Part shown: positions 18,533-26,172 of the stretch, piece by piece
Layout of the letters: each line of letters begins with the position of its first letter
Numbering within the stretch: the stretch's first letter is position 1
DNA from: DATGEO01 sp035310015
GTDB taxonomy: Bacteria; Chloroflexota; Dormibacteria; Dormibacterales; Dormibacteraceae
NCBI GenBank assembly: GCA_035310015.1
Contig: DATGEO010000126.1
Coordinates: 1-42,713 of the forward strand
Length of the DNA stretch: 42,713 bases
Direction: 5' to 3'
Translations under genes and position numbers: made by a program
Notes under the pieces: generated by a model
What the model was told of the DNA's origin: nothing
Databases searched by the model: none
What the model saw: the letters and a program-made list of their open reading frames with translations, nothing else

Positions 18533-19627
18533 TCAGTTGCGTCGCGCCGAGCCCCGGTAGAAGGGAAGCTTCACCACCTCCGCCGGCGCTTCACGGCCGC
18601 GAACGTCGACCGCCAGCTTCTGTCCGACTGGAAATGATGGGCCTTCCACCAAAGCGAGCGCGATCGGGTGGCCGAGGAAGAACGAATGGGTGCCGCTCGT
18701 GATCGTGCCGAGGCGAGCGCCGTCGCGCGACACCGCGGCGCCGTGGCGCGGGATGCTGCCCGCCTCCAGGCTGAGCCCGATGAGCCGCCGGCGCGGGCCC
18801 TCCTGCTTCACCTTCAGCAGTGCCTCTCGGCCGACGAAGTCGCCCTTGTCGAGCGCCACGGTCCAGCCGAGGCCGGCCTCGTATGGGTTCACGCTCTCGT
18901 CCATGTCGTTGCCGTAGAGGCGGAGCGCGGCCTCGAGCCGGGTCGCGTCCCGCGCGCCCAGCCCGGCCGGCAGCACGCCGCGCGAGCGGCCGTGCTCCAG
19001 GATCGCCTCCCATACGTCGCCCACCTGGTGCGCTTCGATGAAGAGCTCGAAGCCGTCCTCGCCCGTGTAGCCGGTGCGGGAGATGAGCGCGGGCACGCCC
19101 GCGACCTTGCCGGTGTGGAAGCCGAAGTACTGGATCGATTCGGTAGAGCTCGATCCGCGTGGGAGGAGCTCGTGCGCCTGCGGCCCCTGGAACGCGATCA
19201 GCGCGACCTCGCGGGTGCGGTCGGTCAGCGTCGCGCCCCCGGGCAGGTGCCGGCGAAGCCATGCGACGTCCTTTTCGCGGTTGGCGGCGTTGACCACGAC
19301 CAGGAAGTCGTTGCCCGCGCGCCGGTAGATGACGAGATCGTCGATCACCCCGCCATCGTCCTTGCACATCAGGTTGTACTGCGCGTGTCCCGGCTTCACG
19401 GCCGCGACGTCGTTCGTGAGCACGTGCTGCAGGAACTCTTCCGCCATGGGCCCGAGCAGGTCGAGACGGCCCATGTGTGAGATGTCGAACAGGCCGGCGA
19501 CCTTGCGCACAGCGAGGTGCTCGTCCCGGATCGACGTGTACTGCTGCGGCAGCTCCCAGCCGCCGAAGTCGACCATCCGGCCGCCGAGGGCGACGTGCCG
19601 GTCGTACAGCGGTGTTCGGTGCGGCAA
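18533..19627 (-). CDS. gcvT: Aminomethyltransferase (glycine cleavage T protein)
   Basis: 364 aa. Transfers the methylene group from H-protein to tetrahydrofolate, releasing ammonia. It opens with TPLYDRHVALGGRMVDFGGW and contains GLFDISHMGRLDLLGP, AQYNLMCKDDGGVIDDLVIY, SRTGYTGEDGFELF and RLEAALRLYGNDMDE, all canonical folate- and active-site blocks. The start is a TTG that directly abuts the stop of the upstream sigma-like gene (TAG then TTG) with no Shine-Dalgarno, so translation probably depends on ribosomes finishing that gene. No glycine riboswitch can be present immediately upstream for that reason. Confidence 0.96.
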   Translation of the reverse strand: MPHRTPLYDRHVALGGRMVDFGGWELPQQYTSIRDEHLAVRKVAGLFDISHMGRLDLLGPMAEEFLQHVLTNDVAAVKPGHAQYNLMCKDDGGVIDDLVIYRRAGNDFLVVVNAANREKDVAWLRRHLPGGATLTDRTREVALIAFQGPQAHELLPRGSSSTESIQYFGFHTGKVAGVPALISRTGYTGEDGFELFIEAHQVGDVWEAILEHGRSRGVLPAGLGARDATRLEAALRLYGNDMDESVNPYEAGLGWTVALDKGDFVGREALLKVKQEGPRRRLIGLSLEAGSIPRHGAAVSRDGARLGTITSGTHSFFLGHPIALALVEGPSFPVGQKLAVDVRGREAPAEVVKLPFYRGSARRN

Positions 19628-20260
19628 CTAGTTCAGGGCCGGGTCGATTGCGTCGCCGTCGTCATCGTCTGCGCGGTCGAGGTCGATCTCCTCCGGGTCG
19701 ATGAACGCGAGCAGCTCCTCGTCATGCCGGCGCCGCGCGTCGGCGACGACCTCGGCCACGTACCGCGTGCGCTCGACCGTCCACTCGAGCTTCTCGGCGA
19801 TCTCGCCTTCGGTCGGGGCGCGGTGCAGCTCGCGGCGGAGCAGCGCCTCGGTGCGGTCGTAGTCCTCGGCCGCCGCCACCAGCAGCTGCGCGTCGCGCAC
19901 GGCGGAGGCCTCGGCCTCGATCGCGCTGGTCAGCTGGGCCGAGATCCTGGCCTCGGCGAAGGCTGCGAAGTCCATCGCGCCGCCGGCCTCATAGGTCCGC
20001 ATCGCCTCGATGAACCCGATCGAGCCCTCCTGGACGAGGTCGGGCACCGACAGGCCTTCGTCGGCGCGCGCCGCGGCCAGGCGCACGACCGTCGGAAGGT
20101 AGGCGGCGACGAGCCGGTCCTGGCTCCCCTGGTCGCCGTCCGCGGCCTGGCGGAGGAGGCGGTCCTGCTCGCCCGGCTCCAGCGGGCGCCGGCTGCGAGC
20201 CTCGCGGATGAGCTCGCGCAGCGCCGCCGCGTCGTCGTCCGAGTGCGCCGGCCGTGCCAT
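19628..20260 (-). CDS. Sigma-70-like protein with regions 2 and 3 but no region 4
   Basis: 210 aa. Region 2 is clear: SQDRLVAAYLPTVVRLAAAR, then SVPDLVQEGSIGFIEAMRTY (core RNA polymerase binding helix, cf. DLIQEGNIGLMKAV) and DFAAFAEARISAQLTSAI. A region-3-like segment follows (LLRRELHRAPTEGEIAEKLE). Region 4, which reads the -35 element, is absent; instead there is an acidic tail (DPEEIDLDRADDDDGDAIDP). The aromatic residues that melt and read the -10 in region 2.4 are largely missing. It could be an anti-sigma-like decoy, a core-binding regulator or a minimal sigma. I chose the ATG at 20260, because TAGAAT lies 7 nt upstream and suggests a leaderless mRNA; a GTG at 20314 is the alternative. 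It is the first gene of the gcv unit. Confidence 0.75.
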   Translation of the reverse strand: MARPAHSDDDAAALRELIREARSRRPLEPGEQDRLLRQAADGDQGSQDRLVAAYLPTVVRLAAARADEGLSVPDLVQEGSIGFIEAMRTYEAGGAMDFAAFAEARISAQLTSAIEAEASAVRDAQLLVAAAEDYDRTEALLRRELHRAPTEGEIAEKLEWTVERTRYVAEVVADARRRHDEELLAFIDPEEIDLDRADDDDGDAIDPALN

Positions 20261-20267
20261 CCGCCCG

Positions 20268-20273
20268 ATTCTA
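20268..20273 (-). promoter_or_regulatory. Predicted -10 element of the sigma-like/gcv operon (leaderless)
   Basis: TAGAAT on the minus strand, 7 nt before the ATG at 20260. No Shine-Dalgarno and no clear -35. The predicted transcript would begin at or next to the start codon. Confidence 0.5.
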
Positions 20274-20329
20274 CGCGCGGCCTTTCGCCGCCCCCGGAGC
20301 GCGCGATGTTCCACGTTTTACATGCAGTG

Positions 20330-20509
20330 CAGGCGCGGCCGGAAGGCCTCGCCGAGAGATTCGGCGATCCAGGTGGCTGAGATTCGAGCGAAGCGACGAG
20401 CAGCGGAGCGAGCGCATCGGGCATGCGCGAGCGAGCAGCGCAGGAGGTGAGCTCGAAGATCGGCCGCATGGGCGCCGAAGATCCGGCGAGGAGCTTCTGG
20501 GCGCGCCTG
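20330..20509. repeat. Long imperfect palindrome, copy A (upstream of nfeD)
   Basis: This fills most of the 268-bp gap between the divergent sigma-like and nfeD genes. Arms 20330-20389 and 20451-20509 pair along nearly their whole length. The outer end is CAGGCGCG/CGCGCCTG; inside, TTCGGCG/CGCCGAA and TTCGAGC/GCTCGAA are perfect 7-bp stems, each bordered by a tandem A.G/G.A mismatch. The ~61-nt centre is rich in GAGC/GCAGC repeats. It is about three-quarters identical to copy B at 33432-33615. No protein frame is credible. The element ends 7 bp before the predicted nfeD -10 box. Confidence 0.75.
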
Positions 20510-20516
20510 AAAATCG

Positions 20517-20522
20517 CATACT
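20517..20522 (+). promoter_or_regulatory. Predicted -10 element of nfeD (leaderless)
   Basis: CATACT ends 6 nt before the nfeD ATG, and no Shine-Dalgarno is present. It lies directly after palindrome copy A. Confidence 0.4.
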
Positions 20523-20528
20523 CGGGAC

Positions 20529-21875
20529 ATGAAGCGGGGCACGCTCCTCCGGGTGACGGCGGCGCTCGCGGCCGCGGCCGCGATGCTGCCGGTCCACGCC
20601 GGGGCGGCGGCGCCGCGCGTCCTCCAGGCCGACCTCAACGGCGACATCAACAACATCACCGACGCGTACATGGCGAACGAGGTCTCCGCCGCGGAGTCGG
20701 AGCACGCCGACGCGCTGCTCGTGATCCTCAACACGCCGGGCGGCATCTCCACCTCGATGGACGACATCGTCACGTCGCTGCTCAACTCGACGGTGCCGAC
20801 CATCGTCTACGTCTCTCCCAGCGGCGCGCGCGCCGCGTCGGCGGGCCTTTTCGTCGCCCAGGCCGCCGATGTGCTGGCGATGGCGCCGGGCACCAACATC
20901 GGCTCCGCCCACCCCATCGACGCGTCCGGAGCCGACCTGACGGGCGACCTCGGCACCAAGGTTCTGAACGACGCGGTCGCGCGCGTGCGCTTCCTCGCCT
21001 CCATGCACGGCCGGAACGCCGGCTGGGCGGAGCAGGCGGTGCGGAACAGCGTGAACATCGACGCCGACCAGGCGGTCCAGCTGCACGTCGCCGACCTGGA
21101 GGCAAAAGACGTCCCGTCGCTGCTGGAGGCGGTCGACGGCCGGACCGTGCCGCGCACCACGGGGGCGCTGACCCTGCACACCGCGGGCGGCGTGGTCGAG
21201 GACAGCCCGATGCCCTTCTGGCAGGTCTTCCTGACCGCGCTCATCGACCCGACGGTGGCCGCGCTGCTGTTCCTGCTGGCCGCTTACGGCATCATCACCG
21301 AGCTGTCGAGCCCGGGCGCGATCCTGCCCGGAGTCGTGGGCGGCATCGCGGCGGTGCTGGCGGTCGTGTCGCTGGCCAACCTGCCGGTGAACATCGCCGG
21401 GGCTTTGATGCTGCTCGTCGCCTTGGGCCTGTTCGTCGCCGACCTGAAGGCGAACACGCACGGCATCCTCAGCGCCGGCGGCGTGCTGGCGCTGGTGCTG
21501 GGCCTGGCGTTTCTCGTCAACACGGGCCCGATCGGCCTGGGTGTGAACCCGGTCCTGATCGTCGTGGCCGGCCTGCTTTCGTTCGCGTTCTTCGTGTTCT
21601 TCGTCAACCGGGTCCTGGCCGCGCGCCGCCGTCCGGTGGCGGCGGGCGCCGAGGCCCTGCTGGGGGCCAGCGGCGAGGCCCGCGAAGAGATCGCACCCGA
21701 GGGCCTGGTGTTCGTGCGCGGAGCGCTGTGGCGCGCCACCACGACGGGGGCTCCGATCCATCGCGGAACTCCGATCCGAGTCGTCGCCCGCAAAGGCCTC
21801 AAGCTTGAGGTCGCCGCGCGCGACAACGGCGCCGGCGCGGATCAACGCAACGAGAAGGTAGAGGAGAAGAAGTAA
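20529..21875 (+). CDS. NfeD-family membrane-bound ClpP-class serine protease
   Basis: 448 aa. A signal peptide (LLRVTAALAAAAAMLPVHAGA) is followed by a ClpP-like protease domain: oxyanion loop NTPGG, nucleophile Ser104 in ARAASAGLF and general base Lys144 in DLGTKVLND, the Ser-Lys dyad of the 1510-N/STOPP group. Four or so membrane helices follow, then a C-terminal NfeD OB-fold (EALLGASGEAREEIAPEGLV). The family cleaves or works with SPFH/stomatin proteins, and here the very next gene, with no gap, encodes one. The pair probably forms a membrane-microdomain quality-control complex (family knowledge). Confidence 0.92.
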   Translation: MKRGTLLRVTAALAAAAAMLPVHAGAAAPRVLQADLNGDINNITDAYMANEVSAAESEHADALLVILNTPGGISTSMDDIVTSLLNSTVPTIVYVSPSGARAASAGLFVAQAADVLAMAPGTNIGSAHPIDASGADLTGDLGTKVLNDAVARVRFLASMHGRNAGWAEQAVRNSVNIDADQAVQLHVADLEAKDVPSLLEAVDGRTVPRTTGALTLHTAGGVVEDSPMPFWQVFLTALIDPTVAALLFLLAAYGIITELSSPGAILPGVVGGIAAVLAVVSLANLPVNIAGALMLLVALGLFVADLKANTHGILSAGGVLALVLGLAFLVNTGPIGLGVNPVLIVVAGLLSFAFFVFFVNRVLAARRRPVAAGAEALLGASGEAREEIAPEGLVFVRGALWRATTTGAPIHRGTPIRVVARKGLKLEVAARDNGAGADQRNEKVEEKK

Positions 21876-22706
21876 GTGGACACTGGCACGCTGATCGTCC
21901 TGGGGGTGATCGTCCTGCTCGCCCTCATCATCGCCTTCTCGAGCCTGCGCATCGCCAACGAGTACGAGCGCGGCGTGGTGTTCCGGCTCGGGAGGCTGAT
22001 CGCCCTCAAGGGGCCAGGGCTCTTCTTGATCATCCCGTTCGGCGTCGACCGCCTCGTCAAGATCGACCTCCGCACCATCACGCTCGAGGTCCCGCCGCAG
22101 GAGATCATCACCAGCGACAACGTCACCGCGAAGGTGAACGCCGTCATCTACTTTCAGGTGGTCGACGCGCAGCGCGCGGTGACTCAGGTCCTGAACTACA
22201 TCAACGCCACGTCGCAGATCGCGCAGACGACGCTTCGCGCCGTCCTCGGCCAGTCCACCCTGGACGAGCTCCTGGGCGAGCGCGACAAGATCAATGTGAA
22301 CCTCCAGCGGATCATCGACGAGCAAACCGAGCCCTGGGGCATCAAGGTCGCGGTCGTCGAGCTCAAAGACGTCGAGCTGCCGAGCACGATGCAGCGCGCG
22401 ATGGCCAAGCAGGCCGAGGCCGAGCGCGAGAAGCGGGCCAAGATCATCAACGCCGACGGCGAGTTCCAGGCCGCCCAGACGCTCGCCAACGCCGCCCAGG
22501 TCATCGCCACCCAGCAGGGCGCCCTGCAGCTCAGGTTCCTGCAGACCCTGGTCGAGATCGGAGTTGAGAAGAACACCACGGTCGTGCTGCCGATCCCGAT
22601 CGAGCTGATCGCGCCGATCCTCGACGCTCGCGGCCGCTCCACGGCGGAAGTCACGCCCGTGGCCCCCACGGCGCGGCTCTCGACTGAAGGATCCAAGTCG
22701 GGCTGA
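21876..22706 (+). CDS. SPFH/stomatin-like membrane protein
   Basis: 276 aa. An N-terminal membrane helix (LIVLGVIVLLALIIAFSSL) leads into the SPFH/band-7 domain (RIANEYERGVVFRLGRLIAL, then KGPGLFLIIPFGVDRLVKID; LRTITLEVPPQEIITSDNVT). A long charged helix with AMAKQAEAEREKRAKIINADG, the stomatin oligomerisation region, comes next. The start is a GTG immediately after the nfeD TAA, with a GAGGAG Shine-Dalgarno inside nfeD. It scaffolds flotillin-like membrane assemblies and is the standard partner of NfeD proteases. Confidence 0.94.
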   Translation: MDTGTLIVLGVIVLLALIIAFSSLRIANEYERGVVFRLGRLIALKGPGLFLIIPFGVDRLVKIDLRTITLEVPPQEIITSDNVTAKVNAVIYFQVVDAQRAVTQVLNYINATSQIAQTTLRAVLGQSTLDELLGERDKINVNLQRIIDEQTEPWGIKVAVVELKDVELPSTMQRAMAKQAEAEREKRAKIINADGEFQAAQTLANAAQVIATQQGALQLRFLQTLVEIGVEKNTTVVLPIPIELIAPILDARGRSTAEVTPVAPTARLSTEGSKSG

Positions 22707-22762
22707 CCCTGACCCTCAAGCTCTTCCTGGACGCCATCGACGCGGTCCTCCTCCTGGCGCCC

Positions 22763-23779
22763 GTGCCGATGGTCATCGCCGCCAACGCCGCGGTGGGCAA
22801 GCCGTGGGCGCACCACGCCACCGGCATCCTCGCGGGCCTGATGGCAGGCTCGGTCTTCCTGTTCGGGATCTTCGACCTGACCGTGCCGGGCTCGGTCCAC
22901 AACCCGCCGGCGGTCGACTTCGCGATCATGGCCACCGGCCTGATCGCCGCCGCCCTCGCCTCCAAGCCGGTGCGCGAGCGCACGGCGCGGGTGATCCCCA
23001 TCGACCCCGACAGCCCGGTGCATTCGCTGGCGATGGTGCTGGCGGTGATCCTGGTCGGCACCCAGCTCGCCTCGCTCGCGTTCACCAACGTGCTGGCGGC
23101 CGAGCAGGCGCTGCCGCCGCTGTCGATCGGCGACCTGCTCGCGCAGGAGGCTCCGTTCCTCGTCATCGCCCTCGCCGGCGTGGGCCTTTGGGTGCGCCGG
23201 GACACTGCCGCGACCGCCCAGCGCCTGGGGCTGGTGCGGCCGGCGTGGTGGCAGGTCGTGCTCGCGCTGGCCGCCGCGGGCGCGTTCTACGCCGTCGCCC
23301 AGGGCTTCGAGCAGCTGAGCCAGGCGCTGTCCCCGACCCTTGCGCAGCAGGTGAACCGGACTTCGGGCCACGTCTTCGGCGGGCTGACCGCCAGCGTCGC
23401 CGGGATCGTCCTGCTTGGCGTGATCCCGGGCGTCTGCGAGGAAGTGCTCTTCCGCGGCGCCCTCCAGCCCCGGTTTGGACTGGTGGTCACGGCCGTGCTG
23501 TTCGCGGCCATCCACGCCGAGTACGGGCTGTCGATCGACCTGATCTCGATCTTCGTCATCGCCCTCGGCCTGGGTTTGATCCGCAAGTACACCAACACCA
23601 GCGCCAGCGGCACGACGCACGTCGCCTACAACGTGCTGATCGGCATCAACCTCAGCGGGCTGGCCCTCGCCGCCGGCGCGGCGGTCGAGGTCGCGCTCGT
23701 GCTGGTCGTCATCTATGCCGTCTGGTCGATGCGCAGGCGCCATGCCGAGGCGGTGGTCGAAACCACCCGGGTGAGTTAG
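22763..23779 (+). CDS. CPBP-family intramembrane metalloprotease
   Basis: At least 338 aa with about eight membrane helices. The CPBP (CAAX protease/Abi) motifs are all present: EExxxR in GVCEEVLFRGAL, FxxxH in LFAAIHAEY and HxxxN in THVAYNVL. It is a membrane metallo- or glutamyl-type protease; its substrate is unknown. The frame is open upstream to 22688, and the residues before the GTG (LTLTLKLFLDAIDAVLLLAP) look like the start of the first helix. No ATG, GTG or TTG exists there, but a CTG at 22703-22705 would overlap the SPFH stop as CTGA. The real start may therefore be 22703. It follows nfeD-SPFH in the same direction and probably the same operon. Confidence 0.88.
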   Translation: MPMVIAANAAVGKPWAHHATGILAGLMAGSVFLFGIFDLTVPGSVHNPPAVDFAIMATGLIAAALASKPVRERTARVIPIDPDSPVHSLAMVLAVILVGTQLASLAFTNVLAAEQALPPLSIGDLLAQEAPFLVIALAGVGLWVRRDTAATAQRLGLVRPAWWQVVLALAAAGAFYAVAQGFEQLSQALSPTLAQQVNRTSGHVFGGLTASVAGIVLLGVIPGVCEEVLFRGALQPRFGLVVTAVLFAAIHAEYGLSIDLISIFVIALGLGLIRKYTNTSASGTTHVAYNVLIGINLSGLALAAGAAVEVALVLVVIYAVWSMRRRHAEAVVETTRVS

Positions 23780-23812
23780 AATGCCGGCAGGCGTCGCAGC
23801 CCACGTTTCAGC

Positions 23813-24643
23813 ATGGCCCAAGACCTAGTTACAGCACCGCATCCCGTACCCACCATGTTGCGTTCATCCGGCCTCCCCGTGCTGGCGGTCGTGAACCAGA
23901 AGGGCGGCGTGGGCAAGACCACGACGGCGATCAACCTGGGCGCCGCGCTGGCGGAGCTCGGGCACCCGATGCTCCTGGTCGACCTCGACCCGCAGGCCAA
24001 CTCGACGTCCGGCCTCGGCCTGAACCCGTCGCGGGCCCGGCTCACCGTGTACCACGTGCTCACCGGCGAGTGCACCATGGCCGAGGCCGCCGTGCCGACC
24101 AGCGTCGCGGGCCTGCAGCTGGTGCCGTCGAACATCGACCTGGCCGGCGCGGAGGTGGAGCTGGCAACGATGACCGAGCGCGAGACGCGGCTCCGCAAGG
24201 CGCTGGCGACCACGCCTGAAGGCGTCGAGCTCGTGATCATCGACTGCCCCCCGTCGCTGGGGCTGCTGACGCTCAACGCCCTCGCGGCCGCGACCCAGAT
24301 GCTCATCCCCACGCAGTGCGAGTTCTTCGCGCTCGAAGGCCTGAGGCATCTGTTCTACACGCACCAGCTGGTGCGCTCGCAGCTCAACCCCGAGCTCGCG
24401 ATCGGCGGCATTCTCATGACGCAATTCGACGCGCGCACCACGCTCGCGTGGGACGTGCTCGCCGAGGTGCGCCGCGAGCACCCGGGCGAGCTGCTCAAGA
24501 CCCTCATCCCCCGCAACGTCCGCATCAGTGAGGCGCCGAGCCACGGCAAGTCGGTGATCGATTACGACCCGACGTGCAAGGGCGCGGCCGCGTATCGCGA
24601 GCTCGCGCAGGAGCTCATGGCAAGGAGCAGAAAGGAAGAATGA
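23813..24643 (+). CDS. parA: Chromosome-partitioning ATPase ParA (Soj)
   Basis: 276 aa. Deviant Walker A KGGVGKTTTAINLGAAL, VDLDPQANSTSGLG, and VIIDCPPSLGLLTLNAL (Walker B region) define a ParA/MinD-type ATPase. It binds DNA nonspecifically when ATP-bound and segregates ParB-bound origins. About 20 residues precede the conserved VLAVVNQKGG; an internal ATG (MLRSSG) is an alternative start. A TTAGAATG just after the upstream CPBP stop could serve as its own -10. It is followed 43 bp later by parB. Confidence 0.95.
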   Translation: MAQDLVTAPHPVPTMLRSSGLPVLAVVNQKGGVGKTTTAINLGAALAELGHPMLLVDLDPQANSTSGLGLNPSRARLTVYHVLTGECTMAEAAVPTSVAGLQLVPSNIDLAGAEVELATMTERETRLRKALATTPEGVELVIIDCPPSLGLLTLNALAAATQMLIPTQCEFFALEGLRHLFYTHQLVRSQLNPELAIGGILMTQFDARTTLAWDVLAEVRREHPGELLKTLIPRNVRISEAPSHGKSVIDYDPTCKGAAAYRELAQELMARSRKEE

Positions 24644-24658
24644 TCACCCTCACCCCAA

Positions 24659-24680
24659 CCCTCTCCCTCAAGGGAGAGGG
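24659..24680 (+). promoter_or_regulatory. Perfect hairpin over the parB ribosome binding site
   Basis: CCCTCTCCCT (24659-24668) and AGGGAGAGGG (24671-24680) are perfect 10-bp arms with a 2-nt spacer. The right arm is the only Shine-Dalgarno-like sequence before the parB ATG at 24687. In RNA the fold would hide it. The unit resembles a CCCTCTCCC-type palindrome found dispersed in many bacterial genomes (general knowledge), so it may be an inserted repeat that now affects parB expression. Confidence 0.6.
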
Positions 24681-24686
24681 AAGAAC

Positions 24687-25529
24687 ATGACGCAAGCGCA
24701 CCCACGAGGACTCGGGCGCGGTCTCGAGGCGTTGATCCCGATGTCGCGACAGGGCGGAGCGATGGTGCCGCAGATGATCGCCGTCGACCAGATCCGGCCG
24801 TCGCGACTGCAGGTGCGCGCGCGATTCGACTCCGAGCCGCTGGGTGAGCTCGCGGACTCCATCCGCAGGCACGGCGTGCTGCAGCCGATCCTCGTCCGCC
24901 GGCACCTCGACGGTTACGAGCTCATCGCCGGCGAGCGGCGCTGGCGCGCCGCGCGGCTCGCGGGACTCGCGTCGATTCCGGCGGTGGTGCGCACCGAGAC
25001 CGAGGCCGACGAGCAGCTTGTGCTCGGCCTCATCGAGAACCTGCAGCGGACGGACCTCGGACCGATCGAAGAGGCGCGCGGCCTGCAGCGCCTGACCGAG
25101 GAGCTCGGCCTGACGCACGAAGAGGCCGCGCAGCGCATCGGCAAGAACCGGGTCTCGGTGACGCAGTCGCTCCGCCTGCTGAGCGCGTGCCCGGCGGTGC
25201 AGTCGGCGGTGGGTGCCGGCGCGATCACGGCCGGGCACGCGCGCGCGCTGCTCGCGCTGGAGACCGCCGGCGCGCAGGAGCACGGCCTGAAGGTGGTGTT
25301 GGGCCGCCGTCTCTCGGTTCGCCAGACGGAGAACTGGGTGCGCTCGTACCGGCCGCGCCGGGTCGCGGGCCGCGGCGAATCCGCGGAGCTCAGAGCCCTC
25401 GGCGCCGAGCTCGAGTCGAAGCTCGGACTGCCCGTGCGCTTCAAGGGCACCGGCAATCGCGGCCGCCTGGAGATCAAGTACTCGAGTCGAGAAGAGCTGG
25501 AGCGGGTCTGCGCTAAGCTCCTCACCTAA
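24687..25529 (+). CDS. parB: Chromosome-partitioning protein ParB (Spo0J)
   Basis: 280 aa. It opens with the ParA-stimulating motif HPRGLGRGLEALIP, then the ParB N-domain with the CTP-binding GERRWRAARLAGL box and LVLGLIENLQRTDLGPIEEA. A central helix-turn-helix for parS follows (GLTHEEAAQRIGKNRVSVTQ) and a C-terminal dimerisation segment. It loads at parS sites near the origin and spreads as a CTP-dependent clamp (family knowledge). No canonical parS is present in this window; a half-matching site is at 20307-20322. Confidence 0.96.
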   Translation: MTQAHPRGLGRGLEALIPMSRQGGAMVPQMIAVDQIRPSRLQVRARFDSEPLGELADSIRRHGVLQPILVRRHLDGYELIAGERRWRAARLAGLASIPAVVRTETEADEQLVLGLIENLQRTDLGPIEEARGLQRLTEELGLTHEEAAQRIGKNRVSVTQSLRLLSACPAVQSAVGAGAITAGHARALLALETAGAQEHGLKVVLGRRLSVRQTENWVRSYRPRRVAGRGESAELRALGAELESKLGLPVRFKGTGNRGRLEIKYSSREELERVCAKLLT

Positions 25530-25533
25530 TCTC

Positions 25534-26172
25534 TTGGCCGTCTCCAAACAACCTGCCTCCACGCCGCAACAGGTAGAGGGTTCCACCACGTCCTCGGTGC
25601 TCCGCGAGCTGTTCGAGGTCGTGGTCCTCGCCGTGATCCTGTACTTCGGCATCAGCTTCGCGGTGCAGACGGTGCACGTCGAGGGTCTCTCGATGTTCGG
25701 GACGCTCGACGACAACGACTACCTCATCGCCAACAAGATCGACTACCGGCTGCATGCGCCGGAGCGCGGCGACATCATCATCCTGCGGCCGCCGACGCTC
25801 AGCACGACCGACTACATCAAGCGCGTGATCGGCCTGCCGGGCGAGCGCGTGCTCATCCACAACGCGGTCGTGTACATCAACGGCCATGCGCTCGACGAGC
25901 CATACCTGCCGGAAGCGTGGACCGTGGGCACTGAGTGGGGAGGTCCCAACGGAGAGGTCATCCCTCCCAACGAATACTTCGTGCTCGGTGACAATCGCAA
26001 TCGCTCGCAGGATTCACGCGTCTTCGGACCGATCACTCGTGACCGCATCGACGGGAAGGCGTGGTTCCGCATCTGGCCGCTGGACCACTTCGGCAACATC
26101 TACGCCCAGGTGCCGACGCTCGAGTCGAGCACCGTGTTCGTCGGAGAAGATCCCGTTAGGCGAATCGGTTAG
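25534..26172 (+). CDS. lepB: Signal peptidase I
   Basis: 212 aa. One N-terminal membrane helix (LFEVVVLAVILYFGISFAV) anchors an extracytoplasmic protease domain. The nucleophile is Ser53 in VEGLSMFGTL and the general base Lys96 in DYIKRVIGLPGE; the GDNRNRSQDSR box is intact. The usual SMxPTL motif reads SMFGTL, with the Pro replaced by Gly. It removes signal peptides from exported proteins. The start is a TTG only 4 bp after the parB stop, giving MAVSKQ. Its stop codon overlaps that of the opposite-strand M16 peptidase. Confidence 0.95.
   Translation: MAVSKQPASTPQQVEGSTTSSVLRELFEVVVLAVILYFGISFAVQTVHVEGLSMFGTLDDNDYLIANKIDYRLHAPERGDIIILRPPTLSTTDYIKRVIGLPGERVLIHNAVVYINGHALDEPYLPEAWTVGTEWGGPNGEVIPPNEYFVLGDNRNRSQDSRVFGPITRDRIDGKAWFRIWPLDHFGNIYAQVPTLESSTVFVGEDPVRRIG

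Noticed and set aside
19620..19640. Glycine riboswitch ahead of gcvT
   Set aside because: The sigma-like gene abuts gcvT with no spacer, and the upstream gene itself appears leaderless, leaving no room for an aptamer.
20330..20509. Calling palindrome copy A a kink-turn RNA
   Set aside because: Tandem A.G/G.A pairs are present, but the 3-nt bulge of a standard kink-turn is missing, so I report only the mismatches.
20271..22325. Minus-strand frame of ~680 codons opposite nfeD and SPFH genes
   Set aside because: Antisense to two recognised genes; its end merely reads through palindrome copy A.
23753..23766. GTGGT-CGAA-ACCAC hairpin as a terminator after the CPBP gene
   Set aside because: It lies inside the coding sequence and is not followed by a T-run.
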